Shown: positions 19,869-29,029 of the stretch, in pieces
Layout: every line of letters begins with the position of its first letter
How positions within the stretch are numbered: the first letter of the stretch is position 1
Origin: Rickettsiella endosymbiont of Dermanyssus gallinae
GTDB lineage: Bacteria; Pseudomonadota; Gammaproteobacteria; Diplorickettsiales; Diplorickettsiaceae
DNA: 64,000 bases
Assembly (NCBI RefSeq): GCF_019285595.1
Contig: NZ_CP079094.1
Span: forward strand, 1,732,001 to 1,796,000
Reading direction: 5' to 3'
Translations under genes and position numbers: made by a program
The notes under the pieces: generated by a model
Database searches by the model: none
The model's input: the letters and a program-made list of their open reading frames with translations, nothing else
What the model was told of the DNA's origin: nothing

Positions 19869-22715
19869 TTAAGCGTAACAACGTAGCTCTCCTTTTCCAT
19901 CAGGAAGGTTATCAACACAACGTTGACAAATTGTAGGGTGTTCAATAATTTGACCTACATCCGAACGGCGATGCCAACAACGTGCACATTTCTCTTTATT
20001 TCCCACCGTAGAGATGACTGTTATCTTTAACTCATCATCGTTTATTTTAAACGATGTCGCCTGCTCAGGCGGCGTTGATGTTAAAAGTTTGGCATCTGAA
20101 GTAATCAAAACAAATCGTAATTCGTTTTGTAATGCACCTAACAATACAGCTAAGCTTGAATCGGCTTTAACATAAAGTTCTACGTCAGCTTCTAGAGACG
20201 AACCTAGTTGACCCGCAATTCTACACTTCTCAATCGCTTTATTAACCTCATTACGTATTTGAATCAATAAATTCCAATAGCTCTGACGATCCCATTGCTG
20301 ATAAATTGGCTCTAAGGGATCTTGTTCAAATGAAACAGGTAAAGCATACCATTCGTTTAAAAATACCGTTTTTTCTCTTTTGCCAGGCAAATATTGCCAA
20401 ATATCTTCCGCTGTAAAGCTTAAAATAGGCGCTAGCCAACGCACCATTGCTTCAGCAATATAAAAAAGCGCGGTTTGAGCAGAACGACGCGGGATACTTT
20501 CTTTTTGTAAGGTGTATTGGCGATCTTTGATAATGTCTAAATAAAATCCACCTAAATCATTAATACAGAAATTATGTAATTTCTGATAGATGCTATGAAA
20601 TTGAAATTCTTCATACGCATTAATAATTTCTATTTGTAAAATGTTAGCCCGCTCTATAATCCAACTATCCAACGACAAAAGCTGATTAGACGCGACACAA
20701 TCAGTTGCTGGATCAAAATCATGTAGATTAGCTAATAAAAAACGAACTGTATTACGAATACGCCTGTAGGCTTCTGCGGTACGCTTTAAAATCTCATCCG
20801 AAACTGCTATTTCTTTTCTATAATCGGTTGATGAAACCCACAAACGTAAAATATCTGCGCCTAAACTTTGAATAACTTTATCTGGCGCAACAACATTACC
20901 CAAGGACTTAGACATTTTATGTCCTTTTTCATCCACGGTAAAACCATGTGTTAACACGGTTTTGTAAGGCGCCTTTTCATTCATTGCAACCGACGTTAAT
21001 AAAGAGGATTGAAACCAACCACGATGCTGATCAGAACCTTCTAAATATAAATCGGCTGGCCAAGCTAATTCCGGATTTTGCATTAACACCGCATAGTGTG
21101 TTACGCCGGAATCAAACCATACATCCAAACAATCGCTTAGCTTTTCATATTCTTTTGCTTCTGGCCCTAATAAATCTTCAGCGTTTAAGTCATACCATGC
21201 ATCAATTCCCTTTTCTTCAACCTGCGCCGCAACTTTCTCTAACAAAACCAAGCTTTTTGGATGTAACTCCCGCGATGCTTGATGTACAAATAAAGGAATA
21301 GGAACACCCCAACTCCGTTGCCGTGAAATACACCAATCCGGCCGATTAGAAACCATCGACTCTATACGCGCTTGACCCCATTCTGGAATCCAATGTACTT
21401 GTTTAATAGCCGCTAAACTATCTGTACGTAAGCCCTGCTGCTGCATACTGATAAACCACTGTGGCGTTGCACGAAAAATTAATGGTGTTTTATGTCGCCA
21501 ACAGTGCGCATAACTATGTCTTATAGATTCCTCACTTAATAAGTTTTGCTGCTCTTGCAATACTTCAATCATATGTGGCGTTACTTTAAAAACATGTTCA
21601 CCGGCAAACAAAGGCGTATCCGGTAAAAAGCAACCATTGTCACCGACGGGATTGCTCAGTGGTAACTTATATTGTTGTGCGACCCAATAATCTTCTAAAC
21701 CATGCGCAGGCGCTGTATGTACTGCACCGGATCCTGCTTCTGTCGTCACATGCTCGCCTAAAATAAGAGGCACTTGACGGTGGTAAAATGGGTGCTGCAA
21801 CAACGTACCTTCAAATACCTTACCTTTCGCTTGGCCTAAGCATTGATAATCACTTATTTTATAACGCGCCAAACTCGCCTCTAATAAAGCTTCGGCAAGC
21901 AGTAAACGCTCTGTTTTAGTTTGGACTAACACATAATCAAGATCAGCATTTAAAGCCACTGCTTCATTAGCCGGTAAACTCCAGGGTGTAGTGGTCCAAA
22001 TAGGAATAACAATAGGACCATGACCCGTAGTAGCCGTTATCCGCCTTAAAAAATCAGCTTCATCTACCACGCGAAAACGTACATCAATCGCGGATGAAAC
22101 TTTATCCGCATATTCCACTTCTGCTTCCGCTAAAGCAGAACCGCAATTAACACACCAATGCACTGGCTTAAAACCTTGTTGTACATGACCTCGGCTAATC
22201 ACTTTGCCTAAAGCGCGAATAATATTCGCTTCAAATTTAAAGTCCATGGTTAAGTAGGGGTGTTCCCAATCCCCAATAACACCTAAACGTTTAAACTCAT
22301 CACGTTGTATAGCAATTTGTTTCTGAGCATACTCACGGCAGGCTTGACGAAAAGCCTTCGCGGTTAATTTATCCCCAACGGAACCATGTTTCTTCTCAAC
22401 ATTTAGTTCAATCGGCAAACCATGACAGTCCCAGCCAGGTACATAAGGCGCATCAAAACCACTCAAGGTTTTTGCTTTCACAATGATATCTTTTAAGATT
22501 TTATTAACCGCATGACCAATATGGATATGCCCATTCGCATAGGGCGGGCCATCATGAAGGATATACTTTGGCTTGCCGTGGTTTTTTTTACGCAATTGCT
22601 TATAAAGCGCTGAGGATTCCCACTGTTTTAAAACGGCCGGCTCTGCATTAGCCAGATTCGCCTTCATAGGGAATTTAGTATGAGGAAGATTTAAGGTATT
22701 TTTATAGTCAGTCAT
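19869..22715 (-). CDS. ileS: Isoleucyl-tRNA synthetase
   Basis: Charges tRNA-Ile with isoleucine and edits valine. It has 948 residues, the full bacterial type. The HIGH-type motif is in GPPYANGHIHIGHAVNKILK, the editing domain in the middle includes TTTPWSLPANEAV, and KMSKSLGN carries the second ATP-binding motif. The C-terminus holds the zinc cysteines CARCWHRR and CQRC. It heads the ileS-lspA pair. The spacing to the pilin gene upstream is about 100 bp. Confidence 0.98.
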   Translation of the reverse strand: MTDYKNTLNLPHTKFPMKANLANAEPAVLKQWESSALYKQLRKKNHGKPKYILHDGPPYANGHIHIGHAVNKILKDIIVKAKTLSGFDAPYVPGWDCHGLPIELNVEKKHGSVGDKLTAKAFRQACREYAQKQIAIQRDEFKRLGVIGDWEHPYLTMDFKFEANIIRALGKVISRGHVQQGFKPVHWCVNCGSALAEAEVEYADKVSSAIDVRFRVVDEADFLRRITATTGHGPIVIPIWTTTPWSLPANEAVALNADLDYVLVQTKTERLLLAEALLEASLARYKISDYQCLGQAKGKVFEGTLLQHPFYHRQVPLILGEHVTTEAGSGAVHTAPAHGLEDYWVAQQYKLPLSNPVGDNGCFLPDTPLFAGEHVFKVTPHMIEVLQEQQNLLSEESIRHSYAHCWRHKTPLIFRATPQWFISMQQQGLRTDSLAAIKQVHWIPEWGQARIESMVSNRPDWCISRQRSWGVPIPLFVHQASRELHPKSLVLLEKVAAQVEEKGIDAWYDLNAEDLLGPEAKEYEKLSDCLDVWFDSGVTHYAVLMQNPELAWPADLYLEGSDQHRGWFQSSLLTSVAMNEKAPYKTVLTHGFTVDEKGHKMSKSLGNVVAPDKVIQSLGADILRLWVSSTDYRKEIAVSDEILKRTAEAYRRIRNTVRFLLANLHDFDPATDCVASNQLLSLDSWIIERANILQIEIINAYEEFQFHSIYQKLHNFCINDLGGFYLDIIKDRQYTLQKESIPRRSAQTALFYIAEAMVRWLAPILSFTAEDIWQYLPGKREKTVFLNEWYALPVSFEQDPLEPIYQQWDRQSYWNLLIQIRNEVNKAIEKCRIAGQLGSSLEADVELYVKADSSLAVLLGALQNELRFVLITSDAKLLTSTPPEQATSFKINDDELKITVISTVGNKEKCARCWHRRSDVGQIIEHPTICQRCVDNLPDGKGELRCYA

Positions 22716-22813
22716 GTCATCCGCTCAAGCGCCGAATTAGAGCGCGGCCTTCCGCCCTTAAATTAAAAGGGGTTAGGATAACATGCTTGAAGCGTGTTCA
22801 GTAACAAAAAAAG

Positions 22814-23263
22814 CTATTCGGCCTTACACAAACCCTGTTGCACACAAGTACCACTGATATCCCAGCGTAATTGCCCATCTGCTTGAGAAGTAGGGGTCAA
22901 AATATAGGTAGCATGATCGACCTTATTCACGCGAATACGTTGCGAAGTCGCAATAATCTGGCCATTTTTGCCCATCTCTACGCTAGCCACATAACCTTTG
23001 GCTAGGTCCTGGGCCTTGATATTATTGGGCAAGCCATTTTGGCCAGGGGTACCGCAAGCACTTAAATTACCGTGTTCTTGTACACATGTCGCCACAGCTA
23101 GTTTGAAAGGCCCCGTTGCTTGAATAACCTCAGAAAATTTAGCGCGGTTACTATAATTTTGATAGCTAGGGATGGCAATCGACGCCAAAATACCGATGAT
23201 AGCAATAACAATCATAAGCTCTAATAGCGTAAGCCCACGTTCTTTTCTTCTCATTGTTTTCAT
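22814..23263 (-). CDS. Type IV major pilin / pseudopilin
   Basis: Pilin precursor of about 150 residues. The short charged leader MKTMRRKERG precedes the N-methylated hydrophobic helix LTLLELMIVIAIIGILASIA; the prepilin peptidase should cut after the Gly, and the Glu at mature position 5 is present. The body has cysteine pairs (CVQEHGNLSAC and CVQQGLC) suited to a C-terminal disulfide loop. The frame is open to 23281 and upstream starts exist; none has a decisive ribosome site, so I take the start that gives a normal leader. It resembles Legionella and Coxiella PilA/PilE. It ends the chromosome side next to the tRNA attachment site. Confidence 0.9.
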   Translation of the reverse strand: MKTMRRKERGLTLLELMIVIAIIGILASIAIPSYQNYSNRAKFSEVIQATGPFKLAVATCVQEHGNLSACGTPGQNGLPNNIKAQDLAKGYVASVEMGKNGQIIATSQRIRVNKVDHATYILTPTSQADGQLRWDISGTCVQQGLCKAE

Positions 23264-23381
23264 CGCTTCTAGCATCCCCAATTAAATTTTATTTCAAATC
23301 AACCTACAATATAGCCCTCTAGTTTAACAAGGCTTCCTTGTTTAAACCATAGCTTATCTTTATACTTACGCTTCTTTGGAA

Positions 23382-23466
<85 letters not shown>

Positions 23467-23563
23467 ATTAAATCAAACACTTAGATAACACACCTGCACT
23501 ACGCATTTTAGTTTTACCAAAACTTTACCAAAATTTTACCAAAACTAATGCAAATAATTAGTC

Positions 23564-24700
23564 TTATTTGGCTACTTCCACAACTGGAAAATTTAAGTCT
23601 AAACCGGCCTCCACTTCAGTCCATTGAGGCTCATGACCTTCCTTATATTTATCTGTCATCGCTCGTGTCGTATGCCCCGCGAGTGCTTGTGCATCAATTC
23701 CTCGATTTTCATATTCCTTAATCCCTAAAGAGCGAATCTCATGAAAGGTTGGACGCTTTGCAACGGGCATTGATTTAAAACGAGGTAGCTTATCTCTAAT
23801 ATTAGAAAATGCTTTAGTCAGATAATCTGGTGTTATCTGGCTGAAGTGTTGTTTACTTTCTGCCTTATAATTCTGTTTACTATGTTTCTCAGGTTTCCTA
23901 TGGAGAATAAAAGGACTTAAAAAGCAATCGCGACAACGGCCCAAAACGTTTTGCAATATAGGCGTTATCTTAATTTTAAGATAAGCTGAGTCCCCATGCT
24001 TCTCTGTCTTATGCTGGATAACATACAAATAACCATCTTTAATATCCGAAAACTTCAAATTGACTAAATCTTCTCGTCTCTGCAAAGTCTGCAAACCCAA
24101 GTCCAGTGCATTCTTGAACCATGGCTCTGCTTCAGGATGATTGTAAATATCCAAAAATCCTTCTAACTCCAATCTCTGCCGTTTCTTTTCTTCCATCTTT
24201 GGCAGTGTCTTCTCAACTGGATTTTCATTACATAATCCTTTTGCTACTGCATAGCTAAAAATTACTATAAGTAAACTTCTATAACGATTTGATGAAACTG
24301 ATGGAAAATTATCTAAAAAATCTGAAATGTCTTTGACCGATAATTCATCAATTACTTTGTTACCCAACTTTTCACGGATATGGACTAGCCTTTTCTTATG
24401 CTCCTTGATCGTAAGAACAGCCAATTTGCGCTCTGGCATTAACTTAGATTCAAACAGATCTAAGAATGTGTTAAATAGGTAGATAGTCTGACCCATCACC
24501 TTTCCCACTATTTCACGACCTGGCAATAACATCGAGTTCAATTGCTTAGCCACCGATACGGCTTTAAGCCGGTCTTTTCCTATACTATGCCATTTCCCTG
24601 TATCAGGACGACGATACTTATAATGACCATTGACACCTTCATACAAATTTGGAGGCAACCCTTTATTATTTTTATTTCTTGGTCTAGCCATGATTAACAT
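23564..24700 (-). CDS. int: Phage tyrosine recombinase (integrase)
   Basis: Catalyses integration and excision between attP and the tRNA-Thr gene. The 378-residue protein has an N-terminal arm-binding domain (YEGVNGHYKYRRPDTGKWHSIG), a core-binding helical domain, and the catalytic domain with Arg in TLQRREDLVNL, His-x-x-Arg in TFHEIRSLG, His in LAGHTTRAMTDKY and the final nucleophile Tyr in the same segment. All catalytic residues are present. It points toward attL, and its start overlaps the end of the excisionase-like gene by 7 bp. It resembles lambdoid/P22 integrases. Confidence 0.95.
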   Translation of the reverse strand: MLIMARPRNKNNKGLPPNLYEGVNGHYKYRRPDTGKWHSIGKDRLKAVSVAKQLNSMLLPGREIVGKVMGQTIYLFNTFLDLFESKLMPERKLAVLTIKEHKKRLVHIREKLGNKVIDELSVKDISDFLDNFPSVSSNRYRSLLIVIFSYAVAKGLCNENPVEKTLPKMEEKKRQRLELEGFLDIYNHPEAEPWFKNALDLGLQTLQRREDLVNLKFSDIKDGYLYVIQHKTEKHGDSAYLKIKITPILQNVLGRCRDCFLSPFILHRKPEKHSKQNYKAESKQHFSQITPDYLTKAFSNIRDKLPRFKSMPVAKRPTFHEIRSLGIKEYENRGIDAQALAGHTTRAMTDKYKEGHEPQWTEVEAGLDLNFPVVEVAK

Positions 24701-24903
24701 ACCTCTATACCTAACACTCTATCGACCAAAGGATTCCCTGTTCGACAAGCTTCAGCATCAATATTGATATAGTAAAATTTTCCTATTCTTTTCCCTAATA
24801 ACTCTCCTTGTTTAATTAAACGGATAACAGTTTTTTTAGTTGGACGTGATTTAGGCGTATAATGTTGCTCTATATACTCCTCAATACACATATATTTCGC
24901 CAT
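24694..24903 (-). CDS. Excisionase-like DNA-binding protein
   Basis: A 69-residue protein with a winged-helix layout like the AlpA/Xis family: EEYIEQHYTPKSRPTKKTVIRLIKQGELLGKRIG, then a short basic strand. It overlaps int by 7 bp, the standard xis-int arrangement, so it likely controls excision direction. No other candidate excisionase is in the element. The assignment depends on size, context and helix pattern rather than a diagnostic motif. Confidence 0.75.
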   Translation of the reverse strand: MAKYMCIEEYIEQHYTPKSRPTKKTVIRLIKQGELLGKRIGKFYYINIDAEACRTGNPLVDRVLGIEVC

Positions 24904-25045
24904 ATTTTACTATCCTTTTTAAATATACTTAAGCTTTTTCAGCAAAAAAACGTATTAAATTACTTTTGAAAGAATTTAAGCCTTTTAAATATTTTCTTGC
25001 CTTAAAGGGCTGTTTTCCTATCCTTAGTTAGCTTACCGAATTTAG

Positions 25046-25063
25046 CTACAACATATGTTGTAG
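25046..25063. promoter_or_regulatory. 18-bp perfect palindrome, probable phage operator
   Basis: CTACAACATATGTTGTAG is a perfect inverted repeat in the 210-bp gap between the divergent excisionase-like gene (minus strand) and the Cro-like regulator (plus strand). Its position fits an operator for that regulator. I see no other copy in the gap. A TATAAA at 25072-25077 might be a -10 box, but no -35 box is correctly spaced. Confidence 0.6.
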
Positions 25064-25113
25064 GAAACTTCTATAAACTTTCTTTAATCAAAAAATAATT
25101 ACAAGGAAAGGTA

Positions 25114-25923
25114 ATGCCCATTCATACATTAAATAAAGTGATTAATTATTTTGGATCAGCTACACAAGTGGCTAAAATTTTAGGAATCAACCAACAAAGT
25201 GTCAGTGATTGGCATCGTGGTCGTAGCAAGGTGCCCTTAGATGTCGCTTTACACCTTGATTTCCTTATGCGTGGCGAGGTGGATTGGAAAGAGTTAGTAC
25301 CTTTTGAAATCGCTTATCGTTTAAAAGACTTGCGTCTGACATTAAAAGAAGTCCGTACTTATCCCTGTGAATTAACACATGTACTTCTAAACCGCATCAC
25401 GGTACCCAATTACTTTTCAAAAAATCAACAAAACCAACCTGTCTATATACAAAGACCACCCTGTATTGATGAAGATCATGCGCTTATTTTTGGTCATAAA
25501 GTTTTTCTTAACTATCAAGAAAAAAACAAAAAAACAATTCCCTGTTGGAAATTTTCTATAGGAAAATTAGTCGAAGGTAAATATATAACAGAAGATTTAG
25601 TAAAGACCTTTTTAATAAGCGAGCGAGCAGCCATAGGAATTGCCCTAGAAAACTTCTTAGGAGAGCGTAGAGGAAGAAAAAAGGTGCAGAACTCTGCACT
25701 TTTTAACTTTGATAAAGGCACAAAAACCAGAGAGTTCGTCGCTACACATTTAGGTTTTGGCAGTCACTTTACATACCAACAAGCTAAAGAATTATTTCAA
25801 CGAGGCTGCCCTGAATTAATCGAAGAAGCCGATCAAAAAAAAATATCCATATCAAAAGCAGCATCCCTTGCTAAGGGCTCTTATGAAGAACAGAGAAAAG
25901 TTGAAACATCGTTAACCCCATAA
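25114..25923 (+). CDS. Phage regulator: Cro/YdaS-type HTH fused to a ParB-like domain
   Basis: A 269-residue protein with two recognisable parts. Residues 1-60 form a Cro/YdaS-like helix-turn-helix (NYFGSATQVAKILGINQQSVSDWHRGRSKVPL). Residues about 175-255 resemble the helical DNA-binding part of ParB/KorB-like proteins (REFVATHLGFGSHFTYQQAKELFQRG, then ISISKAASLA). There is no LexA-type protease domain, so ordinary RecA-triggered cleavage is not expected. The AAGGAAAGG before the ATG is a good ribosome site, and the palindrome at 25046 lies just upstream. It probably controls the lysogeny switch or early replication. The division of roles is inference. Confidence 0.7.
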   Translation: MPIHTLNKVINYFGSATQVAKILGINQQSVSDWHRGRSKVPLDVALHLDFLMRGEVDWKELVPFEIAYRLKDLRLTLKEVRTYPCELTHVLLNRITVPNYFSKNQQNQPVYIQRPPCIDEDHALIFGHKVFLNYQEKNKKTIPCWKFSIGKLVEGKYITEDLVKTFLISERAAIGIALENFLGERRGRKKVQNSALFNFDKGTKTREFVATHLGFGSHFTYQQAKELFQRGCPELIEEADQKKISISKAASLAKGSYEEQRKVETSLTP

Positions 25924-25950
25924 ATTTTCATTCAAATATAAGGAAAAACC

Positions 25951-26475
25951 ATGAAAATATACCATACCATTCCCCTCAATTTTTGGGTAGAAACAAAGAG
26001 AACCTGTTCGCCTCAAGAACAGTTAATTCTACTTTATTTAATTAATCATTCTCATACTAACCGCTTAGGTTGTTTTAGATTGCCGCTACATTTTATTGCC
26101 GAAGACTTAAGCTGGACAGACATTTTTTTAAAAAGTACGTTTAATAAACTTATTAACGTGGGCTATTTGATTTGGGATCATACTGAGGAATGGGGCTATT
26201 TAACAGATTTTTTAGAATGGTTCCCTATTCGTCATTATTATCAAGCGAGAGAGATTGAACGGGTTTTTAACACACTACCAGAAGCTTGCAACATAATCCA
26301 AGTGCTTATTGGACATTTATTAGAAGCGCCTTATTTAGATCGATCCTTTCGCCGACGACTCCAATCTATTTTAAAAAGATATTTACCTAGCGAAGGAATA
26401 AAACCTATTTCATTAGAAGAAATAAACGAAAAAAGACCTTGCGAAGGAAACAAATCAAACTTCCGTATGCTGTAA
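25951..26475 (+). CDS. Phage replication-region winged-helix protein
   Basis: A 174-residue protein of unknown exact role. Its first 100 residues form a winged-helix-like module (QEQLILLYLINHSHTNRLGCFRLPLHFIAEDL, then LINVGYLIWDHTEEWGYL) that is repeated in the next gene. Such modules are common in phage replication initiators and DnaD/DnaT-like proteins. An AAGGAAAAA sequence precedes the ATG. It sits in a plus-strand run of early genes starting at 25114. Confidence 0.55.
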   Translation: MKIYHTIPLNFWVETKRTCSPQEQLILLYLINHSHTNRLGCFRLPLHFIAEDLSWTDIFLKSTFNKLINVGYLIWDHTEEWGYLTDFLEWFPIRHYYQAREIERVFNTLPEACNIIQVLIGHLLEAPYLDRSFRRRLQSILKRYLPSEGIKPISLEEINEKRPCEGNKSNFRML

Positions 26476-26493
26476 TTAACCAGGGAAAATATT

Positions 26494-27432
26494 ATGCGTG
26501 AATTTGCAAAGTTTTCACCTCAATTCTGGATGGGGCCTTTAAGTAAAAAAATAAAAAGCTGTAATTTTGAAGCAAAGACCTTGGCCTTTTATCTCATGAC
26601 GTGCCCGAACTCCAACATGATTGGCTTTTATTATTTACCCCTTTCACTGATGGCGCATGAAATAGGAACCACCTTTGAAATAGTTTCTAAGAGCATGGAA
26701 ACACTTATCCAAGCAGGCTTTTGCGCTTACGACCAAGAAACTGATTATGTTTGGGTTTATGAAATGGCATTAACACAGGTAGGAGCCACTTTAAAGCCTA
26801 AAGACAATAAAGTGAAGCATGTTAATGAGCTATTCCAAGCCCTTCCTGAGATACCTTTTTTAAATGGTTTTTACGAAAAGTACCATGCGTTATTACATTT
26901 AGACTCAAGGGAACCGGCTTCGAAGCCCTTTGTTATTCCCTTAGAAGCAAGTAAGAAGAAAGAAGTAAGAAGTGAGAAGAGAGAAGTAATAAGTAATAAA
27001 GAAAATATCCCTATTATCTTCAGTACAGAGCACAAAAAAAGTACAACTAAAGAAACACAAAATACGGATGATGAAAAATCAATCTCAACTCCAATCACAA
27101 CTGACATTGATCCGCCTATTTTCATGGTTCCATTACGCCAAGGGAAACAACATCCCATCACAGAAGCTGAACTCGAAACATGGGGAAAAAATTATCCCGC
27201 GGTGGATGTACGACAAGAAATACGTCATTTGATGGAGTGGAACAAAGCCAATCCTGATCGACAAAAAACTCAACGTGGAATCAATCGTCACATTCAAGGT
27301 TGGTTAGCACATACCCAACAAAATCAAAGCAAAGGAAATCGTGATAGTCCCAGGCAAGCCGTGAGTACATGGGATCACAATGTAGCTGTTATTCGTGACG
27401 TGTTGGAGGAAGAAGATGGAAACCAAAGATAA
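26494..27432 (+). CDS. Phage replication protein (O/DnaT-like)
   Basis: A 312-residue protein. Residues 1-110 repeat the winged-helix module of the preceding gene (FEAKTLAFYLMTCPNSNMIGFYYLPLSLMAHEIG, then LIQAGFCAYDQETDYVWVYEM). A long polar, Lys- and Thr-rich linker (about 145-215) follows. The C-terminus (WGKNYPAVDVRQEIRHLMEWNKANPDRQ, then INRHIQGWLAH) resembles the DnaT-like C-terminal domain found in phage replication proteins. I infer an initiator that recruits the host helicase. It overlaps the next gene by 17 bp. Confidence 0.65.
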   Translation: MREFAKFSPQFWMGPLSKKIKSCNFEAKTLAFYLMTCPNSNMIGFYYLPLSLMAHEIGTTFEIVSKSMETLIQAGFCAYDQETDYVWVYEMALTQVGATLKPKDNKVKHVNELFQALPEIPFLNGFYEKYHALLHLDSREPASKPFVIPLEASKKKEVRSEKREVISNKENIPIIFSTEHKKSTTKETQNTDDEKSISTPITTDIDPPIFMVPLRQGKQHPITEAELETWGKNYPAVDVRQEIRHLMEWNKANPDRQKTQRGINRHIQGWLAHTQQNQSKGNRDSPRQAVSTWDHNVAVIRDVLEEEDGNQR

Positions 27433-27982
27433 AAAAGCTTTTCTGGCTGGATTGACGGTCATTGCAGAAACCGTCAATCGAAAATTATCCAAAGTTTTAG
27501 TAAGGGCTTATTGGTCGTGTTTGGAACCGTATTCATTTTTGGAGGTACAACACGCTTTCGAGGAAATATTAAAGAACCCCCATGTAAAAAAACATGCGTA
27601 TTTCCCTTCACCGTCAGACATTGTTGCCATCATTGAAGGTGATATCGGCAGCAAAAGTCTACTGGCATGGACAGAAGTCACAAAAGCGATTCGGGAAATC
27701 GGTCATTACGACAGTGTGATTTTTTCGGATGAATTAATCCATGCGGTGATTAGTGATATGGGTGGTTGGATTGCATTATGCCAACATAGTGAAAAAGAAT
27801 TGCCTTTTATTCAACGTGATTTTGAGCGCCGCTATCAAGTTTATTGCCGAAGACGACCCAAGATATTACCTCGTCAATTAACGGGGCGCATTGCACATCA
27901 AAATGCGGTAAATGGCCATACGGCATATATTCCTTCAGCTATCGCACTTTCTTCAAAAACTAAGCAAATACAACCTATTTAG
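27416..27982 (+). CDS. Phage replication-associated protein, helicase-loader-like
   Basis: A 188-residue protein starting METKDKKAFLAGL. I choose the ATG at 27416 because GGAGGAAG lies about five bases upstream, although the frame is open from 27395. The product is helical (LSKVLVRAYWSCLEPYSFLEVQHAFEEIL) and has a FPSPSDIVAIIEG segment common in phage proteins that replace the P helicase loader. The C-terminal 30 residues are polar. It directly follows the O-like gene, matching the O-P order in lambdoid phages. Function rests on position and general similarity. Confidence 0.55.
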   Translation: METKDKKAFLAGLTVIAETVNRKLSKVLVRAYWSCLEPYSFLEVQHAFEEILKNPHVKKHAYFPSPSDIVAIIEGDIGSKSLLAWTEVTKAIREIGHYDSVIFSDELIHAVISDMGGWIALCQHSEKELPFIQRDFERRYQVYCRRRPKILPRQLTGRIAHQNAVNGHTAYIPSAIALSSKTKQIQPI

Positions 27983-28008
27983 ATATTTTTTATTAAGGAG
28001 ACCCACCA

Positions 28009-28181
28009 TGTTATCTGTGAAACGCTATTTTATAAAACGACGTGAACAACGAGCCACTTTTCGTCTGAGAAAAAAAGCTCGAAAAAAAATAGAATCAATC
28101 AAAGCGCAATTAGCGCAAGAAGAAAATAAAGCGTTAAAAAATTGGTTAGCCACCAGTAATGCCATTAAAAAACTATTTTAA
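28009..28181 (+). CDS. Small basic phage protein
   Basis: A 57-residue, strongly basic, helical protein (KRYFIKRREQRATFRLRKKARKKIES). The frame is open further upstream, but a perfect AAGGAG ends eight bases before the ATG at 28009, which fixes the start. I do not recognise a family. The charge suggests nucleic-acid binding. Confidence 0.6.
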
Positions 28182-28195
28182 TAAGGAAATAAATA

Positions 28196-28432
28196 ATGTT
28201 ATGTCCTGATTGTAAAGATGTTGAAAGTCGAGCCTCCGTAGTATATGACTCTCGTCGCATAGAAAATGGACAAATTGTCAAGCGACGTCGTATTTGTCCC
28301 AATTGCAAAGTGTTTTTTACCACCTTGGAAATTACTATCTATCGAGGCAAAGGAAATAATATCAACCGAAAACTAGTAGAGCGGCTAGCCAATTATTTTG
28401 CAAAATCGCCTAACTTAGCTGAACTTGATTAG
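28196..28432 (+). CDS. Zinc-ribbon protein, NrdR/Ogr-like N-terminal domain
   Basis: A 78-residue protein with a four-cysteine zinc ribbon: CPDC near the start and CPNC about 30 residues later, with VYDSRRIENGQIVKRRRICPNC closely resembling the ribbon of NrdR and the late activator Ogr. It lacks the ATP-cone of NrdR. An AAGGAAATAA sequence precedes the ATG. It sits at the junction of replication and packaging genes, where a late-gene activator would be expected; that role is inference. Confidence 0.65.
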   Translation: MLCPDCKDVESRASVVYDSRRIENGQIVKRRRICPNCKVFFTTLEITIYRGKGNNINRKLVERLANYFAKSPNLAELD

Positions 28433-28503
28433 ATTTTTACTAAATAGCCACCTGTTTAATCAGTAAAAAAATGGGGATAATAAGACATAGGAGTTACAAA
28501 AAC

Positions 28504-28752
28504 ATGAATTATTGCCAACACTGTCATGGAAAAAAAGAAATGATGGGCTTAGGACTCGTCACTCAAACGTGTTCAACCTGTTTAGGGACTGGACTTAAGA
28601 AAGAAACTGAAACCACCGTCAATAAAAAATCAAAAATGCGTATTAAAAAGACAGAAGAAGCTAACCTTTTAACTGAAAATGAGCAAACTACCGAACGGGC
28701 TAACCGTCAAACAAACCAAGCTTTGCCAAGCCTATGCGATACCCCCGCATAA
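28504..28752 (+). CDS. Small DnaJ-type zinc-finger protein
   Basis: An 82-residue protein. MNYCQHCHGKKEMMGLGLVTQTCSTCLGTG has two CxxC pairs spaced like the DnaJ cysteine-rich repeat; the rest is polar and charged. The frame is open from 28471, but AGGAG at 28489 sets the ATG at 28504. Its last 74 bases overlap the small terminase gene in another frame, so the C-terminal tail may be unconstrained. Role unknown. Confidence 0.55.
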   Translation: MNYCQHCHGKKEMMGLGLVTQTCSTCLGTGLKKETETTVNKKSKMRIKKTEEANLLTENEQTTERANRQTNQALPSLCDTPA

Positions 28753-29029
28753 TGCGACACAAACCGCTCAACCGCGATTAGAGAATACAGTGACGGTTAA
28801 TCATGCCTGGAAGCTGGAAAAACTAAAACAAATTGTAGACACATTTCTACCAGCGGGTAGTGATTTTTTAGAAGCTAAAGACGTGAATTCAGCCATTCAA
28901 GCCATTGCTGAGATGAATAAAATGCAAGGGCATTACGCTGCAGAAAAGCATATGAACCTCAATGTAGCCGTAGATACTGATATTGAACAGCTCGAAAAAT
29001 TAATAGAAAAATATCGAAAGGACTATTAA
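28679..29029 (+). CDS. Small terminase subunit
   Basis: A 116-residue protein immediately before the large terminase (ends 28 codons after MQGHYAAEKHMN, one base from the next ATG). The N-terminus LTVKQTKLCQAYAIPPHNATQTA is the DNA-binding helix-turn-helix of small terminases, and the C-terminal helix (IEQLEKLIEKYRKDY) suits oligomerisation or TerL contact. It should recognise the packaging site on phage DNA. Start codon overlaps the zinc-finger gene by 74 bp. Confidence 0.78.
   Translation: MSKLPNGLTVKQTKLCQAYAIPPHNATQTAQPRLENTVTVNHAWKLEKLKQIVDTFLPAGSDFLEAKDVNSAIQAIAEMNKMQGHYAAEKHMNLNVAVDTDIEQLEKLIEKYRKDY

Noticed and set aside
27395-27415. Upstream start for the replication-associated protein
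   Set aside because: The ATG at 27416 has a strong GGAGGAAG site; the earlier codon is GTG with none.
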